Source: Lomentospora prolificans
Lineage: Eukaryota; Ascomycota; Sordariomycetes; Microascales; Microascaceae
Length of the DNA stretch: 64,000 bases
Assembly (NCBI GenBank): GCA_029532625.1
Contig: JARFXM010000002.1
Span: forward strand, 1,054,001 to 1,118,000
Direction: 5' to 3'
The notes under the pieces were generated by a model. It saw only the letters and a list, made by a program, of their open reading frames with translations, made no database searches and was not told where the DNA came from. Shown here piece after piece: positions 60,876 through 64,000 of the stretch. Within the stretch, counting starts at the first letter, position 1. The number at the start of each line of letters is the position of its first letter. Made by a program: the position numbers and the translations under genes.

Positions 60876-61149
60876 TTTAAAAAGCTTTTATAAATATTAA
60901 AATATAAAGGGTATAATATAGTTACACTTAAGTAAGAAGGTTATAAGTATTATAAAGTTAGATTAGAGAGTATTCACTATAAGTTTATAGAATTATAAAG
61001 AGCTTTAATTTAAAAAGCCCTCATACTTTCTTTTATCCTAGCTTTTATTTAAGTATGATATAGCCTAGCTATAAACTCTTTTCTAGGTAATCCTTAACTA
61101 AAAAATCTAAAGTACTAGATTCTAAATGGTCTAAAAAAAATAATATTTT
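60876..61149 (+). repeat. Copy of the G2-adjacent repeat segment
   Basis: Similar to about 47,870-48,220 in the same orientation and to 57,900-58,530 in reverse. It lies directly upstream of the plus-strand G2 pol remnant, but its orientation relative to pol differs from that in the minus-strand copy, so the locus is rearranged. Confidence 0.5.
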
Positions 61150-64000
61150 TAAGATTTATTGATCTAGTATGAATTATATACTAACTTAAAAAAATTTATA
61201 ATTTTTTCTAATCTAAAGTTAGCTTTTTATATTATATTATTGAAAAATATATAATTTAAGTAAAATTTAAATAATATAAGTTATATAAAAGTAACTAGAA
61301 TTATATTTATATTGAAATATTTAAGTATTCTTAAAATTTACTAATTTTTATTAGAGGTTTATCTTAAATTATTCATTATTTATAAAGAACTTTTTATTAT
61401 CTTTTAATAAAACCTAAAAAAGAATTCTTTTAATCAATAGATGTTATAAATATCTTTATAAAACTTATAAAAGTATTTATAAAAACTCTTATCTTAATGT
61501 ATTAGAATAAGTAGAATAAAAGTAAGATTAAAATAGGTATTTTAGTTTATATAATCTCTAGAGTTTAGGACGTTTATAGAAATAAAGGAGAAATAGATCA
61601 TAAGTTAACAAAAACTCTTTACTATTATAAAACTTAAAATATTAATATTACTATTTTAATAAAATTTCTTCTGAATCTTTATTAATCAATTATTAATTTT
61701 TTTTAAAAAATAAATACTTCTATTAAAATTAGAAGAAAAAGATTATAAAATAAGTTTTTAACCTATTAGTATTTGATTTTTATATTAACTATTAACTGGA
61801 GATGATAAATTCTACTAGTCTTTTATCTACATGTCTAAATTATATAAAAAAGAGTCCTAATTATTAAAATATTAATAAAAAGCTAGTTATAAAACTATAG
61901 ACTCTACTAATTTAGAAATTTATCTTTCATTTAGTTTTAATCTTTTACTTAAAAATAAAGGAAAGGAATTATAAACTCTAGAAAAAAGAATTCTTAAAAA
62001 TAAAAGATATATTTTAAATATAAAAGAAATTATAGTTTAAAATGTAATCTAGAGAAGAAATAGAAGTTATTTTACAAAGGGACAGGGCCAAAAGTTTAGC
62101 CACTCTTTTACAGAGATAAAACTAATATATCCTTATATCCTATTCAGAACCACCCTTAGGTAAATTTCTCCCCTCCTTATATTCATTACTACCCTTTAGT
62201 TTAATAATTTACTAGATATAGATAAGTACCTATTCAATCTACATCTAAATCTACTCTATTAGTAACTCTTCCTAGAGCTACATCTAGCCAGAAGTTAGTT
62301 CTCCCTTTATTCAATAATATTATTTATATAACTACTTTTTTATATAGGCCTAAGTATATTTAATTAGATTTAGATCTAGTAAATTTCCTAGCTATAGGAG
62401 CTAGTTTATTCTCTATTAGCTATAATAGGTTTATTAAAAATAGTATATATATACTAGTATTTTATCTTCTATTATATAAATAATTAAGTAGTTTTATTAG
62501 TATTCCTTTATAAAGGGGATTAAATATAAGATTAGGATATACTAATAGTAGTAATTCCCCCTTTTCTATTATAGATAAGCTTACTATTTTTCTCTATAAA
62601 CTTCTATATAGGCTTCTTCCTAGGCTTATTTTATAGACTTATCTAGGCTATCCTAGTATTTAGTTCCTATTACTTATAGTATTATAGTTTAATCTATATA
62701 TTAAGTTATTTAATAATTAGTTTTAATACTTTCTTTTTAGTAAGTATTTCTATAAACTAGTAAAATATAGGACCCTTCTTATTATAAGAAAATAACCTCT
62801 AGAATATAAATTTAGAGAACCCCTTATACTACTACTAAATAAGTGTTTTATTATAATATTCTTCTAGTATTTACTATACCTGAAATCTACCCTTCCTAGC
62901 TAATAGTTAGTGGATCTTATCTACTTCTATGTAAGAAGGTAGGTATATATATATAAAAGAGTGGCTAAACTTTTGGCCCCATCCCTTGGTAAATTGACCC
63001 TAATTAAGCTTACTTCTTTAAAAGAACTAATAAAAAGCTAATTTATTCTATAATAAAAGACTAAAGTAATTATAAAATTAGAAAAAAACTTTAAAAGTAT
63101 AATTAAATTTAAAAGTATAATTATATTATAACTATTATAAAAAGTAAATCTATATTATTAAAAACTTAAATAATATATTCTAGGAATACGTAAGGAAAGA
63201 ATTTTGTATTAGAAAAAGAATTATTATTTTATAGAAGAAAAATTATTATATTTAACTAAAGAGCTTTTGAAATAGAATTCATTGAAAAATACTATAATAA
63301 CTTAAAAATAAATTATTTAGAAACAAATTATATAATAAAATTACTAAAGTATAAATTCTACTAAGCGAATTGAGAAGTAGATACTTATAATTATATTAGA
63401 ATCTATATTAAATATAAAAAATATAGAGACTTTAGTATAAACTTTATAAAAATTTAGTTCTTTTTAAGGAATTAGTTTCAATTTTATTATACAACTTTTA
63501 GACAGTTAAACTTAGAATAAAAGACTAATGGATATGATTTTAAGAATAATATATTATTTTATTAAGGTTACCAGATTTATCCTAATAATTAAAACCTAAA
63601 TATTAGATTTAATTTAAGTTCTTTATTAAGGAATTAAATATCATTTTAATATATTTACTAGTATTATAAATAATTCAGAGATATTATTCATTAGCTAATT
63701 CTAAATAGAACTGATCTATCATTAATTATTTACCATATAATATCTCTAAATAACTAAACAGAAAGAATAAATTAGACTAATAGTTTACCCTTAAAAGGTA
63801 TATACTAATAAAACTAACTAATAGACTTAAATTGTAAAATAAGTAGAGTTTATTTATCTTATTAAACTAAACTATTAAGACACTTTTATTCAAAGCTTTA
63901 TATAGAGATTACTTTTAACTTATAGAACTAATAATTTATCTCAACTAATTCTAAATTAAGAATATCTAAGAATAGTTAGATTACTTTTATAAGATTTCAA
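61150..64000 (+). mobile_element. Second G2 Gypsy copy (plus), split by a TIR element
   Basis: From about 61,170 the plus strand matches the reverse complement of 38,830-39,690: reverse transcriptase linker near 61,317-61,360, then RNase H. After the 915-bp insertion at 62,075-62,989 the match resumes near 63,200 with the integrase zinc-binding region (matching about 38,160-38,560) and runs to the window edge. Many stops are present. The element probably continues beyond base 64,000. Confidence 0.72.
62075..62989. mobile_element. 915-bp element with 36-bp terminal inverted repeats
   Basis: Terminal inverted repeats lie at 62,075-62,110 and 62,954-62,989 with shared core GGCCAAAAGTTTAGCCACTC and are flanked by TA on each side, as for Tc1/mariner insertions. 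The inner ends of the repeats are preserved while the interior is RIP-decayed. No transposase is recognised, and at 915 bp it is probably non-autonomous or deleted. It interrupts the plus-strand G2 Gypsy, whose minus-strand copy lacks it. Confidence 0.82.

Noticed and set aside
36900..64000. CRISPR-like or other defence repeat arrays
   Set aside because: Repeats here are dispersed LTRs, TIRs and AT-rich simple repeats without regular spacers; the genome is eukaryotic.

Overview
The window is fungal nuclear DNA, almost certainly from a filamentous ascomycete (Pezizomycotina). The evidence is short introns of 51-102 nt with GT-AG ends and CTAAC-like branch sites, conserved single-copy fungal genes, and a 27-kb AT-rich block full of decayed transposons. 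Stops in that block arose mainly from Trp and Gln codons (TGG to TAG, CAA/CAG to TAA/TAG), the signature of repeat-induced point mutation (RIP). I cannot place the class or genus.

Positions 1-36,874 are a GC-balanced, gene-bearing arm with twelve genes: the 3' end of SMC1 (cohesin), TFIIE alpha, a family-X DNA polymerase, an ECM14-like inactive carboxypeptidase, a Sec7/PH Arf-GEF, SRP72, an NCBP3-like RNA-binding protein, a FlbD-like R2R3 Myb factor, an O-GlcNAc-transferase-like GT41 protein, ribosomal protein uL11 (RPL12), SEC23 and CCT7. I resolved the exon structures by reading splice sites and family-conserved residues across each junction. Most genes are housekeeping and do not form a pathway cluster. 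SRP72 and SEC23 both serve the secretory pathway (ER targeting and COPII budding), and the Sec7 protein acts in Golgi/endosomal traffic. Three gene pairs are divergent with short shared promoters: ECM14/SEC7, SRP72/NCBP3 and SEC23/CCT7. The Myb gene sits alone between two gene-poor stretches of 2.7 and 3.3 kb.

Positions ~36,880-64,000 switch abruptly to AT-rich sequence within about 100 bp of the CCT7 stop codon. No intact gene remains there. The readable structure is nested transposons. (i) A 5.9-kb Ty3/Gypsy element (41,744-47,660) has two 440-bp LTRs, a polypurine tract and a perfect GGGAT target duplication, and it splits an older minus-strand Gypsy. (ii) A second copy of that older Gypsy lies on the plus strand at 61,150-64,000 and is itself split by a 915-bp element with 36-bp terminal inverted repeats. 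(iii) A 1.9-kb Fot/pogo-type DNA transposon has 59-bp inverted repeats and TA target duplications. (iv) Three solo LTRs of one family each keep a 5-bp target duplication, and one of them is nearly free of RIP. The block may be pericentromeric, subtelomeric or an interstitial heterochromatin island.

I found no tRNA, rRNA or CRISPR array and no clear undescribed multi-gene system. The most unusual signals are the tapering of RIP toward the outer edges of transposons, the RIP-spared solo LTR with a terminal hairpin, and the repeated ELFP motifs in the NCBP3-like protein.
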